From contig NW_026111184.1 of the NCBI RefSeq assembly GCF_024679095.1, forward strand, positions 1 through 64,000: DNA of 64,000 nucleotides, written 5' to 3'. The notes below the pieces were generated by a model that made no database searches, was not told the DNA's origin, and saw nothing but the letters and a program-made list of their open reading frames with translations. Positions 32,109-46,140 of the stretch are shown here, piece by piece. Within the stretch, counting starts at the first letter, position 1; each line of letters begins with the position of its first letter. This stretch comes from Eriocheir sinensis (lineage: Eukaryota; Arthropoda; Malacostraca; Decapoda; Varunidae). The position numbers and the translations under genes are program-made.

Positions 32109-33777
32109 AAATACACATAGAATAAAGTAAAATCGTATCAAAATAAATAAACAAAATATCAATAATATAATGTAAATTTGTATGAGAATAAAGATGCAAA
32201 ATACACATATAATAACGCATATTTGTATAAAAATATATAAACAAAAATACATATAAAATAATTATTTTTTTATTAAAATGAATATACAAAATGCACATAC
32301 AATAAAGTAAATTTGTATTGAAATAGATATGCAAAATACACATCTATAAAGGAAATTTGTATCAAAATATATATACGAATACTCATAAAATAGAGTAAAT
32401 TTATATGAAAATATACATACAAATACATATAAAATGATGTAAATAAGTATAAAAATATATATATACCAAATATACCTCAAATAATGTAAATTCGTATCAA
32501 AATAAATAAAGAAAATTCCGATAAAAGAACGTATATATGTAGGAAAATAGATATACAAAATACACATTTAAATACATGAACAAAATACACATAAAATAAT
32601 GAAAATTTGTATGAAATGAAAACAAATACACATAAAGTAACGTATATTTGTATAAAATATATATACAAAATACATATAGAATAATGTAAAATCGAATTAA
32701 AATAAATACACAGAATATCAATAAAATAATGTAAATTTGTATGAAAATAAAGATGCAAAATACTCATAAAATAATTAAATTTGTATTAAAATTAACATAA
32801 AAATGCATATACAATAACGTAAATTTGTATTGAAAAAATATGCAAAATACACATAAAACAGTGTAAATTTGTTTCAAAATATATATACGAATACACATAA
32901 AATAACGTAGATTTCTATAGAAATATATATATACAAAATACACATGAAATGATATAAAATATATATAAAAAATGCACATTAAATAATGTAAATATGTATA
33001 TAAAAATATATATACAAAACACAAATATAATAATGTAAGAAAGTCTCAAAATAAATACACAGAATCTTAATAAAATAATGTAAATTTGTATGTAAATTAA
33101 GATGCAAAATACCCATAAAAAACGAATTTTTTTATAAAAATATATATACCAAAATACACATAAAATATTTGAATTTGTATTAAAATAAATATACAAAATG
33201 CACATACAATAAGGTAAATTTGTATTGAAATAGATATGCAAAATAAATATAATACAATGTAAATTTGTCTCAAAATATATATACGAATACACATAAGATA
33301 ACGTAGATTTCTATAAAAATATATACAAAATACACATAAAAGAAGTAAATATGTATAAACAAATGTATACAAAGTACACAAAAAATAATGTAAATTCGTA
33401 TCAAATAAATAAACAAAATACCAATAAAAGAATGTGTATTTGTATAAATATAAATATACAAAATACACATAAAATACCGTAAATTTGTATAAAACTATAT
33501 ACAAAAATACACAGAAGTAATTAAATTTGTATGAAAATAGATATACAAAATAAATATAAAATAAGCTAAATTTGAATTGAAATGTATATACAAAATATAT
33601 AAAATAATGTAAATTTGTATCAAAATATTTATACAAATACACATATAATAACGTAAATTTCTTTCAAAATATATAAACAAAATACACATTAGATAATGTA
33701 AACACGTGTAAAAAACATGTACAAAATACACATATAATCATGTAATTCGTATCAAAATAAATAAACAAAATAGCAAT

Positions 33778-33827
33778 AAAATAATAATAATAATAATAAA
33801 TGGTCTATTCATTTGTAGGCAGCCATT
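33778..33827 (-). mobile_element. Truncated retroelement tail with ATA run, copy 1
   Basis: Non-satellite words TGGTCTATTCATTTGTAGG then CAGCCATT follow an ATAATAATA run. On the minus strand this reads as a short body followed by a TTATTATTAT tail, the look of a heavily 5'-truncated non-LTR retroelement with a trinucleotide tail. Only about 28 bp of body remain, so the family cannot be named. This copy has GGCAGCC where the other four have GGAAGCC. Confidence 0.5.
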
Positions 33828-36800
33828 AAATAATGTAAACTCGCGTCAAAATAAATAAACAAAATATGAATAAAAGAATGTGTATTTGTATGAAAATAGA
33901 TATAGAAAATACACATAAAATAACATAAATTTGTATAAAACTATATACAAAAAAACAAAAATAATTTAAATTTGTAGGAAAATAAATATACAAAATACAC
34001 ATAAAATTAGGTAAATTTGTATTGAAATACATATACAAAATACACTTAAAATAATGTAAATTTGAATGAAATTATATAAACAAATACACTTAAAATAACG
34101 TTAATTTGTATAAAATATATATAAAAAATACACATTAAATAATGAAAATATGTATAAAAAAAAACACAAATAGTATAATATAAAATCGTATCAAATTATA
34201 TACACAGAATATTAATAAAATAATGTACATTTGTATGAAAACTAAGATGCAAAATACCTATGAAATAACGCATATTTTATAAAATTATATATACCAAAAT
34301 ACAGAAAAAATATTTGAATTTGTATTAAAATAAAACTACGAAAATTTGAATAAAAATATATACTAAAATACACAAAATTAATTTCAATTTGTATGAAAAT
34401 AAATATACATAATACACATATAATTAGTTAAATTTGTATTTAAATACATCTACAAAATACACATAAAATAATGTAAATTTGTATGAAATGAAAACAAATT
34501 CACATAAAATAACGTTCATTTGTATGAAATATATATACAAAATATACATAGGATAATGTAAAATCGTATCAAAATAAATACACAGAATATCAATAAAATA
34601 ATGTAAATTTATATGAAAATAAAGATGCAAAATACCCATAAAATAAAGCATTTTTTTTATGAAAATACATATACAAAAATACACATCGAATAATTAAATT
34701 TGTATTAAAATTAATATACAAAATGCACGTACAATAAGGTAAATTTTTATTGAAAAAATATGCAAAATGCACATAAAACAATGTATATTTGTTTCAAAAT
34801 ATATATACGCATACACATAAAATAACATAACATTTCTATAGAAATATATATACAAAATACACATGAAATGACGTAAATACGTATAAAAATATATATACAC
34901 AATACACATTAAATAATGTAAATTCGCATCAAAATAAATAAACAAAATATCAATAAAAGAATGTGTATTTGTATGAAAATAGATATACATAATACACATA
35001 AATTATTTTAAATTTGTATAAAACTCTTTTTATAAAAATATATATACCAAAATAATAAAATATTTAAATTTGTATTACAATAAATATACAAAATGCACAC
35101 ACAATAAGGTAAATTTGTATTGAAATAGATATGCTAAATACATATAAAACAATGTAAATTTGCTTCAAAATATATATACGAATACACATAAAATAACGTA
35201 GATTACTATAAAAATATATATACAAAATACACATTAAATGAAGTAAATACGTATAAGAAAATATATACGAAATACACAAAATAAATTAAATTTGTATTAA
35301 AATAAATATACAAAATACACATACAATAAGGTAAATTTATATTGAAATAGATATGCAAAATAAACATAAAATAATGTAAATTTGTATCAAAACATATACG
35401 AATACACAAAATAAAATAACGTAAATTTTTATGAATATATATATAAAAAATACACATAAAATAATGTAAATACGTAGAAAAATATATATACAAAATACAC
35501 ATAAAATAATGTAGATTCTTATGAAAATAACTGAACAAAATTCCACTAAAAGAATGTATATTTGTAGGTAAATATATATACAAAATACAAATAAAATAAC
35601 TAAAATTTGTATAAAAATATATAAAAAATACATAAAAATAATTTAAATTTGTTTGAAAATAGATATGCAAAATACACATAAAATTAGGCAAATTTGTATT
35701 GAAATACATATACAAATTACACATAAAATATTGTAAATTTCTATGAAAATATATAAACAAATACACATAAAATAACGTAAATTTATATAAAATATGTATA
35801 CAAATTATACATTAAATAATGTAAATGTGTATAAAAATATATATACAAAATACACATAGAATAATGTAAAATCGTATCAAAATAAATAAACAGAATATCA
35901 ATAAAATAATGTAAATTTGTATGAAAATAAAGATGCAAAATACCCAAATAATAACGCATATTTTTACAAAAATACACATAAAATAATTAAATTTGTATTA
36001 AAATAAATATACAAAATACATATACAATATGGTAAATTTGTATTGAAATAGATATGCAAAATACACATAAATAATGTAAATTTGTATCAAAATATGTATA
36101 CGAATACCCATAAAATAGAGTAAATTTCTATGAAAATATATATTCAAAATACAAATAAAATGATATAAATAAGTATAAAAACATACATATCAAATACACC
36201 TAAAATAATGTAAATTCGTATAAAAATAAATAAACAATATTACGATAAAAGAACGAATATAAGAAGGAAAATAAATATTCAAAATACATATAAAACTACG
36301 AAAATTTGTATAAAAATATATACAAAAAAACACAAAATTAATTTCAATTTGTATGAAAATAGATATACAAAATACACATATAATTAAATAATTTTGTATT
36401 TAAATACATGTACAAAATATACATAAAATTAGGTAGATTTGTATTGAAACCCATATACAAAATACACATCAAATAATATTTAAATTTGAACGAAAATATA
36501 TAAAAAAATACACCTAAAATAACGTAAATTTGTTTAAAAAATGTAAATATGTATAAAAAAAAATATACGAAACACAAATAGAATAATGTAAAATAGTATC
36601 AAAATAAAAACACAGAATCTTAATAAAATAATGTAAATTTGTATGTAAATTAAGATGCAAAATACCCATAAATTTGAATTGAAATGTATATACAAAATAC
36701 ATAAAATAATGTAAATTTGTATCAAAATATTTACACAAATACACATTTAATAACGTTAATTTGTTTAAAAATATATAAACAAAATACACATTAAATAATG

Positions 36801-36884
36801 TAAACACGTATAAAAAACAGGTACAAAATACACATATAATCATGTAATTCGTATCAAAATAAATAAACAAAATAGCAATAAAAT

Positions 36885-36930
36885 AATAATAATAATAATA
36901 AATGGTCTATTCATTTGTAGGAAGCCATTA
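36885..36930 (-). mobile_element. Truncated retroelement tail, copy 2
   Basis: TGGTCTATTC starts at 36903 after an uninterrupted AATAATAATAATAAT run and is followed by GCCATTAAATAATG. This run structure is shared with copy 1. It marks the left end of the 1.15-kb tandem array. Confidence 0.5.
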
Positions 36931-38036
36931 AATAATGTAAACTCGCGTCAAAATAAATAAACAAAATATCAATAAAAGAATGTGTATTTGTATGAAAATA
37001 GATATAGAAAATACACATAAAATAACCTAAATTTCTATAAAACTATATACAAAAAAAACACATAAAATAATTTAAATTTGTATGAAAATAAATATATAAA
37101 ATACACAAATATTAGGTAAATTTGTATTGAAATACATATACAAAATACACTTAAAATAATGTAAATTTGAATGAAATTATATAAAATACATTTAAAATAA
37201 CGTAAATTTGTATAAAATATATATAAAAAATACACATTAAATAATGAAAATATGTATAAAAAATATATACAAAACACAAATAGTATAATATAAAATCGTA
37301 TCAAAATATATACACAGAATATTAATAAAATAATGTAAATTTGTATGAAAACTAAGATGCAAAATACCTATAAAATAACGCATTTTTTTATAAAAATATA
37401 TATACCAAAATACACATAAAATATTTGAATTTGTATTAAAATAAATATACAAAATGCACATAAAATAAGAAAAATTTGTATTGAAATAGATATGCAAAAT
37501 ACATATAATAAAATGTAAATTTGTTTCAAAATATATATACGAATACACATAAAATAACGTAGATTTCTATAAAAATATATACAAAATACACATAAAAAGA
37601 AGTAAATGCGTATAAACAAATGTATACAAAATACACATAAAATAATGTAAACTCGTATCAAAATAAATAAACAAAATACCAATAAAAGAATGTGTATTTG
37701 TATAAATATAAATACACAAAATACACATAAAATAACGTAAATTTGTATAAAACTATATACAAAAATACTCAGAAGTAATTAAATTTGTGTGAAAATATAT
37801 ATACAAAATAAAAATAAAATAAGCTAAATTTGAATTGAAATGTATATACAAAATACATAAAATGATGTAAATTTGTATCAAAATATTTACACAAATACAC
37901 ATTTAATAACGTTAATTTGTTTAAAAATATATAAACAAAATACACATTAAATAATGTAAACACGTATGAAAAACATGTACAAAATACACATATAATCATG
38001 TAATTCGTATCAAAATAAATAAACAAAATAGCAATA

Positions 38037-38086
38037 AAATAATAATAATGATAATAAATGGTCTATTCATTTGTAGGAAGCCATTT
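38037..38086 (-). mobile_element. Truncated retroelement tail, copy 3
   Basis: TGGTCTATTC starts at 38059. The run has gained AATAATAATGATAATAAA, shared with copies 4 and 5, and the right edge reads GCCATTTAATAATG, shared only with copy 4. Confidence 0.5.
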
Positions 38087-39188
38087 AATAATGTAAACTC
38101 GCGTCAAAATAAATAAACAAAATATCAATAAAAGAATGTGTATTTGTATGAAAATAGATATAGAAAATACACATAAAATAACCTAAATTTGTATAAAACT
38201 ATATACAAAAAACAAAAATTATTTAAATTTGTAGGAAAATAAATATACAAAATACACATAAAATTAGGTAAATTTGTATTGAAATACATATACAAAATAC
38301 ACTTAAAATAATGTAAATTTGAATGAAATTATATAAAATACATTTAAAATAACGTAAATTTGTATAAAATATATATAAAAAATACACATTAAATAATGAA
38401 AATATGTATAAGAAAAATATACAAAACACAAATAGTATAATATAAAATCGTATCAAAATATATACACAGAATATTAATAAAATAATGTAAATTTGTATGA
38501 AAACTAAGATGCAAAAAACCTATAAAATAACGCTTTTTTTTTTTAAATATATATACCAAAATACACATAAAATATATGAATTTGTATTAAAATAAATATA
38601 CAAAATGCACATACAATAAGAAAAATTTGTATTGAAATAGATATGCAAAATACATATAATAAAATGTAAATTTGTTTCAAAATATATATACGAATACACA
38701 TAAAATAACGTAGATTTCTATAAAAATATATACAAAATACACATAAAAAGAAGTAAATGCGTATAAACAAATGTATACAAAATACACATAAAATAATGTA
38801 AACTCGTATCAAAATAAATAAACAAAATACCAATAAAAGAATGTGTATTTGTATAAATATAAATACACAAAATACACATAAAATAACGTAAATTTGTATA
38901 AAACTATATACAAAAATACTCAGAAGTAATTAAATTTGTGTGAAAATATATATACAAAATAAAAATAAAATAAGCTAAATTTGAATTGAAATGTATATAC
39001 AAAATACATAAAATAATGTAAATTTGTATCAAAATATTTACACAAATACACATTTAATAACGTTAATTTGTTTAAAAATATATAAACAAAATACACATTA
39101 AATAATGTAAACACGTATAAAAAACATGTACAAAATACACATATAATCATGTAATTCGTATCAAAATAAATAAACAAAATAGCAATAA

Positions 39189-39237
39189 AATAATAATAAT
39201 GATAATAAATGGTCTATTCATTTGTAGGAAGCCATTT
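39189..39237 (-). mobile_element. Truncated retroelement tail, copy 4
   Basis: TGGTCTATTC starts at 39210. It has the ATGATAAT variant and the GCCATTTAATAATG edge, the same as copy 3. These two are the closest relatives among the five. Confidence 0.5.
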
Positions 39238-40342
39238 AATAATGTAAACTCGCGTCAAAATAAATAAACAAAATATCAATAAAAGAATGTGTATTTGTAT
39301 GAAAATAGATATAGAAAATACACATAAAATAACCTAAATTTGTATAAAACTATATACAAAAAACAAAAATAATTTAAATTTGTAGGAAAATAAATATACA
39401 AAATACACATAAAATTAGGTAAATTTGTATTGAAATACATATACAAAATACACTTAAAATAATGTAAATTTGAATGAAATTATATAAAATACATTTAAAA
39501 TAACGTAAATTTGTATAAAATATATATAAAAAATACACATTAAATAATGAAAATATGTATAAAAAATATATACAAAACACAAATAGTATAATATAAAATC
39601 GTATCAAAATATATACACAGAATATTAATAAAATAATGTAAATTTGTATGAAAACTAAGATGCAAAATACCTATAAAATAACGGATTTTTTTTATAAAAA
39701 TATATATACCAAAATACACATAAAATATTTGAATTTGTATTAAAATAAATGTACAAAATGCACATACAATAAGAAAAATTTGTATTGAAATAGATATGCA
39801 AAATACATATAATAAAATGTAAATTTGTTTCAAAATATATATACGAATACACATAAAATAACGTAGATTTTTATGAAAATATATATAAAAAATACACATA
39901 AAAAGAAGTAAGTACGTATAAACAAATGTATACAAAATACACATAAAATAATGTAAACTCGTATCAAAATAAATAAACAAAATACCGATAAAAGAATGTA
40001 TATTTGTATAAATATAAATACACAAAATACACATAAAATAACGTAAATTTGTATAAAACTATATACAAAAATACTCAGAAGTAATTAAATTTGTATAAAA
40101 ATATATATACAAAATAAAAATAAAATAAGCTAAACTTGAATTGAAATGTATATACAAAATATATAAAATAATGAAAATTTGTATCAAAATATTTACACAA
40201 ATACACATTTAATAACGTTAATTTGTTTAAAAATATATAAACAAAATACACATTAAATAATGTAAACACGTATAAAAAACATGTACAAAATACACATATA
40301 ATCATGTAATTCGTATCAAAATAAATAAACAAAATAGCAATA

Positions 40343-40392
40343 AAATAATAATAATGATAATAAATGGTCTATTCATTTGTAGGAAGCCATTA
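40343..40392 (-). mobile_element. Truncated retroelement tail, copy 5
   Basis: TGGTCTATTC starts at 40365. It has the ATGATAAT variant but the older GCCATTAAATAATG edge, so it is intermediate between copy 2 and copies 3 and 4. Confidence 0.5.
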
Positions 40393-42562
40393 AATAATGT
40401 AAACTCGCGTCAAAATAAATAAACAAAATATCAATAAAAGAATGTGTATTTGTATGAAAATAGATATAGAAAATACACATAAAATAACCTAAATTTGTAT
40501 AAAACTATAAACAAAAAAAAAAAATTGTATGAAAATAAATATACAAAATACACATAAAATTAGGTAAATTTGTATTGAAATACATATACAAAATACACTT
40601 AAAATAATGTAAATTTGAATGAAATTATATAAGCAAATACACTTAAAATAACGTAAATTTGTATAATATATATATATAAAAAATACACATTAAATAATGA
40701 AAATATGTATAAAAAAATATATACAAAACACAAATAGTATAATATAAAATCGTATCAAAATATATACAAAGAATATTAATAAAATAATGTAAATTTGTAT
40801 GAAAACTAAGATGCAAAATACCTATAAAATAATGCATTTTTTATAAAATTATATATACCAAAATACACATAAAATATTTGAATTTGCATTAAAATAAATA
40901 TACAAAATGCACATACAATAAGGTAAATTTGTATTGAAATAGATATGCAAAATACATATAAAACAATGTAAATTTGTTTCAGAATATATATACGAATACA
41001 CATAAAATAACGTAGATTTCTATAAATATATATATACAAAATACTCATAAAATTAAGTAAATACGAATAGAAAATACCAATAAAAGAATGTGTATTTGTA
41101 TAAATGTAAATATACAAAATACACATAAAATATCGTAAATTTGTATAAAACTATATACAAAAATACACAGAAGTAATTAAATTTGTAGGAAAATAGATAT
41201 ATAAAATACAGCTAAAAAAAACTAAATTTGAATTGAAATTTATTGAAATACAAAATACATAAAATAATGTAAATTTATATCAAAATATTTATACAAATAC
41301 ATATAATAGCGTAGATTTGTTTAAAAATATATAAACAAAATACACATTAAGTAATGTAAATACGTATAAAAAATATGTACAAAATACACATATAATCATG
41401 TAATTCGTATCAAAATAAATAAACAAAATAACAATAAAATAATGTAAATTTGTATGAGAAAACATATACAAATAACGCAAATTTCTATAAAAATATATGT
41501 ACAAAAATGCACATCAGATAAAGTAAATTTGCATAAAAATATATGTACAAAACACACATTAAATAATGTAAATGAGTACATAAAATAACCTAAATTTGTA
41601 AAAAACTATATACAAAAATACACAAAAATAATTTAAATTTGTATGAAAAGAAATATACAAAATACACGTAAAATTTGGTAAATTTGTATTGAAATACATA
41701 TACAAAATACACATCAAATAATGTAAATTTGAATGAAAATATATAAACAAACACACTTAAAATAACGTAAATTTGTATAAAATATATATGCAAGATACAC
41801 ATTAAATAATGTAAATGTGTATAAAAAAAATATATACAAAAAACAAATAGGATAATGTAAAATCGTATCAAAATAAATACACAGAATATCAATAAAATAG
41901 TGTAAATTTGTATGAAAATAAAGATGCAAAATTCCCAAAAAATATCGCATTTTTTATAAAAAAATATATATACCAAAATACACATAAAATATTTAAATTT
42001 GTTTTGAAATAAATATACAAAATGCATATACAGTAAGGTAAATTTGTATTGAAAGATATATTCAAAAATACATATAAAACAATGTAAATTTGTTTCAAAA
42101 TATATATACGAATACACATAAAATAATGTAAACTCGTATCGAAATAAATAAACAAAATATTAATAAAAGAATGTGTATTTGTATAAATATAAATATACAA
42201 AATACACATAAAATAACGTAAATTGATATAAAAGTATATACAAAAATACACAAAAGTAATTAAATTTGTATAAAAATAGATATACAAAATACACATAAAA
42301 TAACTCATATTTAAAAAAAAATATATACGAAAATACACATAAAATAATAAAATTTGTATTAAAATAAATATACAAAATACACATACTATAAGGTAAATTT
42401 GTATTGAAATAGATATGCAAAATACACATAAAATAATGTAGATTTGTATCAAAATAGATACGAATACATACAATAAAATAACGTAAATTTTTATGAAAAT
42501 ATATAAACAAAATACACACAAAATAATGTAAATACGTAGAAAAATATATACAAAATACACAT

Positions 42563-42726
<164 letters not shown>

Positions 42727-43593
42727 GTATAGAAAATACACATGAAATAATCTAACTTCGTATCGAAATGAATGAACAAAATACCGATAAAATAAAGTAA
42801 TTTTGAATGAAAATATATATAGAAAATACAGATAAAATAACGTAAATACAAATAAATATATACACATACAATGATTTGAATTTCAATGAAAATAGATATA
42901 AAAATAAATATAAAATAAGGCAAATTTGTAATGAAATATATATACAAAATACACATAAAATAATGTAGATTTGTTTCAAAATATATATACAAATACACAT
43001 AAAATAACGTAGATTTCTATAGAAATATTTATACAAAATACACATGAAATGATGTAAATACGTATAAAAATATATATACAAAATACACATTAAATAATGT
43101 AAATTCGTGTCAAAATAAATAAGGAAAATATCAATAAAAGAATGTCTATTTGTATGAAAATACATAGACAAAATACACATAAAATAACGTAAATTTGTAT
43201 AAAACTATATATAAAAATACACAAAAATAAATTAAATTTGTATGTAAATAAATATACAAAATACACATAAAATTAGGTAAATTTGTATAGAAATACATAC
43301 ACTAAATACAAATAAAATAATGTAAATTTGAATGAAAATATATAAACAAATACACTTAAATTAACGTAAATTTGTATAAAATATATATACAAAATGCTCA
43401 TTAAATAATGTAAATATGTATAAAAATATATATATACAAAACACAAATAGAATAATGTAAAATCGTATCATAATAGATACACAGAATGTAAATAAAATAA
43501 TGTAAATTTGTATGAAAATAAAGATGCAAAATACCCATAAAATAACGCATTTTTTATAAATATACAAAATACACATGAAAGGATGTAAATACG

Positions 43594-43729
<136 letters not shown>

Positions 43730-44485
43730 ACACATTAAATAATGTAAATTCGCGTCAAAATAAATGAACAAAATATCAATAAAATAATGTGTATTTGTAT
43801 GAAAATAAATATACAAAATACACATAAGACAACATAAATTTGAATAAAACTATATACAAAAATACACAAAAATAATTTAGATATGTATGAAAATAAATAT
43901 ACAAAATACACATGAAATGAAGTAAATAAGTATAAAAAAATGTATACAAAATACACATATAAATTTATATGAAAATATATATAAAAATACACATAAAATA
44001 AAATGAATTTGTATAAAATTTGTTTCAAAATATATACGAATACACACAATAAAATACCGTAAATTTTATTGAAAATGTATATACAAAATACACAAAAAAT
44101 AATTTAAATACATAGAAAAATATATATACAAAATACACATAAAATAATGTAAATTCGTATCAAAATAAATAAACAAAATTCCTATTAAAGAATGTATATT
44201 TGTAGGAAAATATATATACAAAAAACAAATAAAATAACTAAAATTTGTATAAAAATATATATAAAAATACACAAAAATAATTTAAATTTGTTTGAAAATA
44301 GATATGCAAAATACACATAAAGTTATGCAAATTTGTATTGAAATACATATACAAAACTCACATAAAATAATGTAAATTTGTATGAAAATATATAAACAAA
44401 TACATATAAAATAACGTAAATTTGGATAAAATATATATACAAAATATACATTAAATATTTTAAATATGTATAAAAATATATTATA

Positions 44486-45303
44486 TTATATATATATTTT
44501 TATTGATATTTGCGTTAATTTTGTGTATTTTGTATATGTTTTCTCATAGAAATTTACATTATTTTATTGGTAATTTATTTTTAACTCGATACGAATTTAG
44601 ATTATTTCATTGGTATTTTGTATACATATTTTTATGCTCATTTACATTATCTAATGTGTGTTTTGTATATATTTTTTTATGCAAATTAATTTTATGTGCA
44701 TTTTTGTACTTATATTTTTATAGAAAGTTGCGTTATTTTATGTGTATTTTGTATATGTTTTCTCATACAAATTTACATTAATTAATTAGTTTTTTGTTTA
44801 TTTATTTTGATACGAATGACATGATTATTTGTGTATTTTGTTTATATATTTTTATACAAATTTACGTTATTATATGTGTATTTGTTAAAAATATTTTGAA
44901 ACAAATTTACTTTATTTTATGTATTTTGTATATATATTTCAATTAAAATTTAGCTTATTTTGTGTGTATTTTGTATATCTATTTTCATACAAATTTAATT
45001 ACTTTTGTGTATTTTTTTATATAGATTTATACAAATTTACGTTATTTTATGTGCATTTTGTATATTTATATTTATACAAATACACATTCTTTTATTGGTA
45101 TTTTGTTTATTTATATTAATACGAATTTACATTATTTTATGTGTATTTTGTATTCATTTTTTTATACGTATTTACTTCATTTTATGTGTATTTTGTATAT
45201 ATCTTTATAGAAATCTACGTTATTTTATGTGTATTCGTATATATATTTTGAAACAAATTTACATTGTTTTATATGTATTTTGCATATCTATTTCAATACA
45301 AAC
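44486..45303 (+). repeat. Satellite block, T-rich reading, about 0.8 kb
   Basis: About 18 monomers. Private words TTTATGCTCATTTACATTA (44632) and ATTATTTGTGTATTTTG (44823) are also found near 62427-62630, so this block is paralogous to part of 61671-63550. The start junction (TTTATTGATATTTGCG) is the inverse of those at 4.17 and 61.67 kb. Confidence 0.87.
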
Positions 45304-46140
45304 AAAAATGCACATAAAATAAAGTAAATTTGCATAAAAATATATATCCAAAACACACATTAAATAATGTAAATGCGTACATAAAATAACCTAAATTTGT
45401 ATAAAACTATATACAAAAATACACAAAAATAATTAAAATTTGTATGAAAAGAAATATACAAAATACACATAAAATTAGGTAAATTTGTATTGAAATACAT
45501 ATACAAAATACACATAAAATAATGTAAATATGAATGAAAATATATAAACAAATACACTTAAATAACGTAAATTTGTATAAAATATATATGCAAGATACAC
45601 ATTAAATAATGTAAATGTGTATAAAAAAATATATACAAAAAAGAAATAGAATAATGTAAAATCGTATCAAAATAAATACAGAGAATATCAACAAAATAAT
45701 GTAAATTTGTATGAAAAGAAAGATCCAAATTCCCATAAAATAGCGCATTTTTTCTAAAAGTATATATACCAAAATACACATTAAATATTTAAATTTGTAT
45801 TGAAATAAATATACAAAATGCATATACAGTAAGGTAAACTTTTATTGAAAGAGATATGCAAAAATACATATAAAACAATGTAAATTTGTTTTAAAATATA
45901 TATACGAATACACATTAAATCACGTAATTTCTATAAATAAATATATACAAAATACACATAAAATTAAGTAAATACGTATAAAAAAATGTACAAAATACAC
46001 ATAAAAAAATGTCAATTTATATGAAAATATATATACAAATACACATAAATACCATGAATTTGTATAAAATTATATATTCAAAAAAAATATTAAATAATGT
46101 AAATGCGTATAAAAATATATATACAAAGTACATATAAAAT
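45304..46140 (-). repeat. Satellite block, A-rich reading, about 0.84 kb
   Basis: About 19 monomers. It contains ATATATGCAAGATACAC (45585), also in 41.79 kb and inverted at 19.67 and 58.42 kb. The segment from 45360 to 45930 is a direct copy of 41560-42120. Confidence 0.87.

Larger units (their letters stand above)
36903..40364 (-). repeat. Tandem array of three 1.15-kb higher-order units
   Basis: The tag word TGGTCTATTC occurs at 36903, 38059, 39210 and 40365, giving spacings of 1156, 1151 and 1155 bp. Each unit holds about 25 monomers: a pass through the 16-subtype order followed by about nine monomers of the second subtype series (TGAATTGAAATGTATATAC, ACATTTAATAACG, ATATAATCATGTAATTCG). 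The copies look nearly identical over long stretches, much closer to each other than the HOR units elsewhere in the window. This is therefore the most recently homogenised part of the array. A partial further unit continues to about 41.2 kb. Confidence 0.85.
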
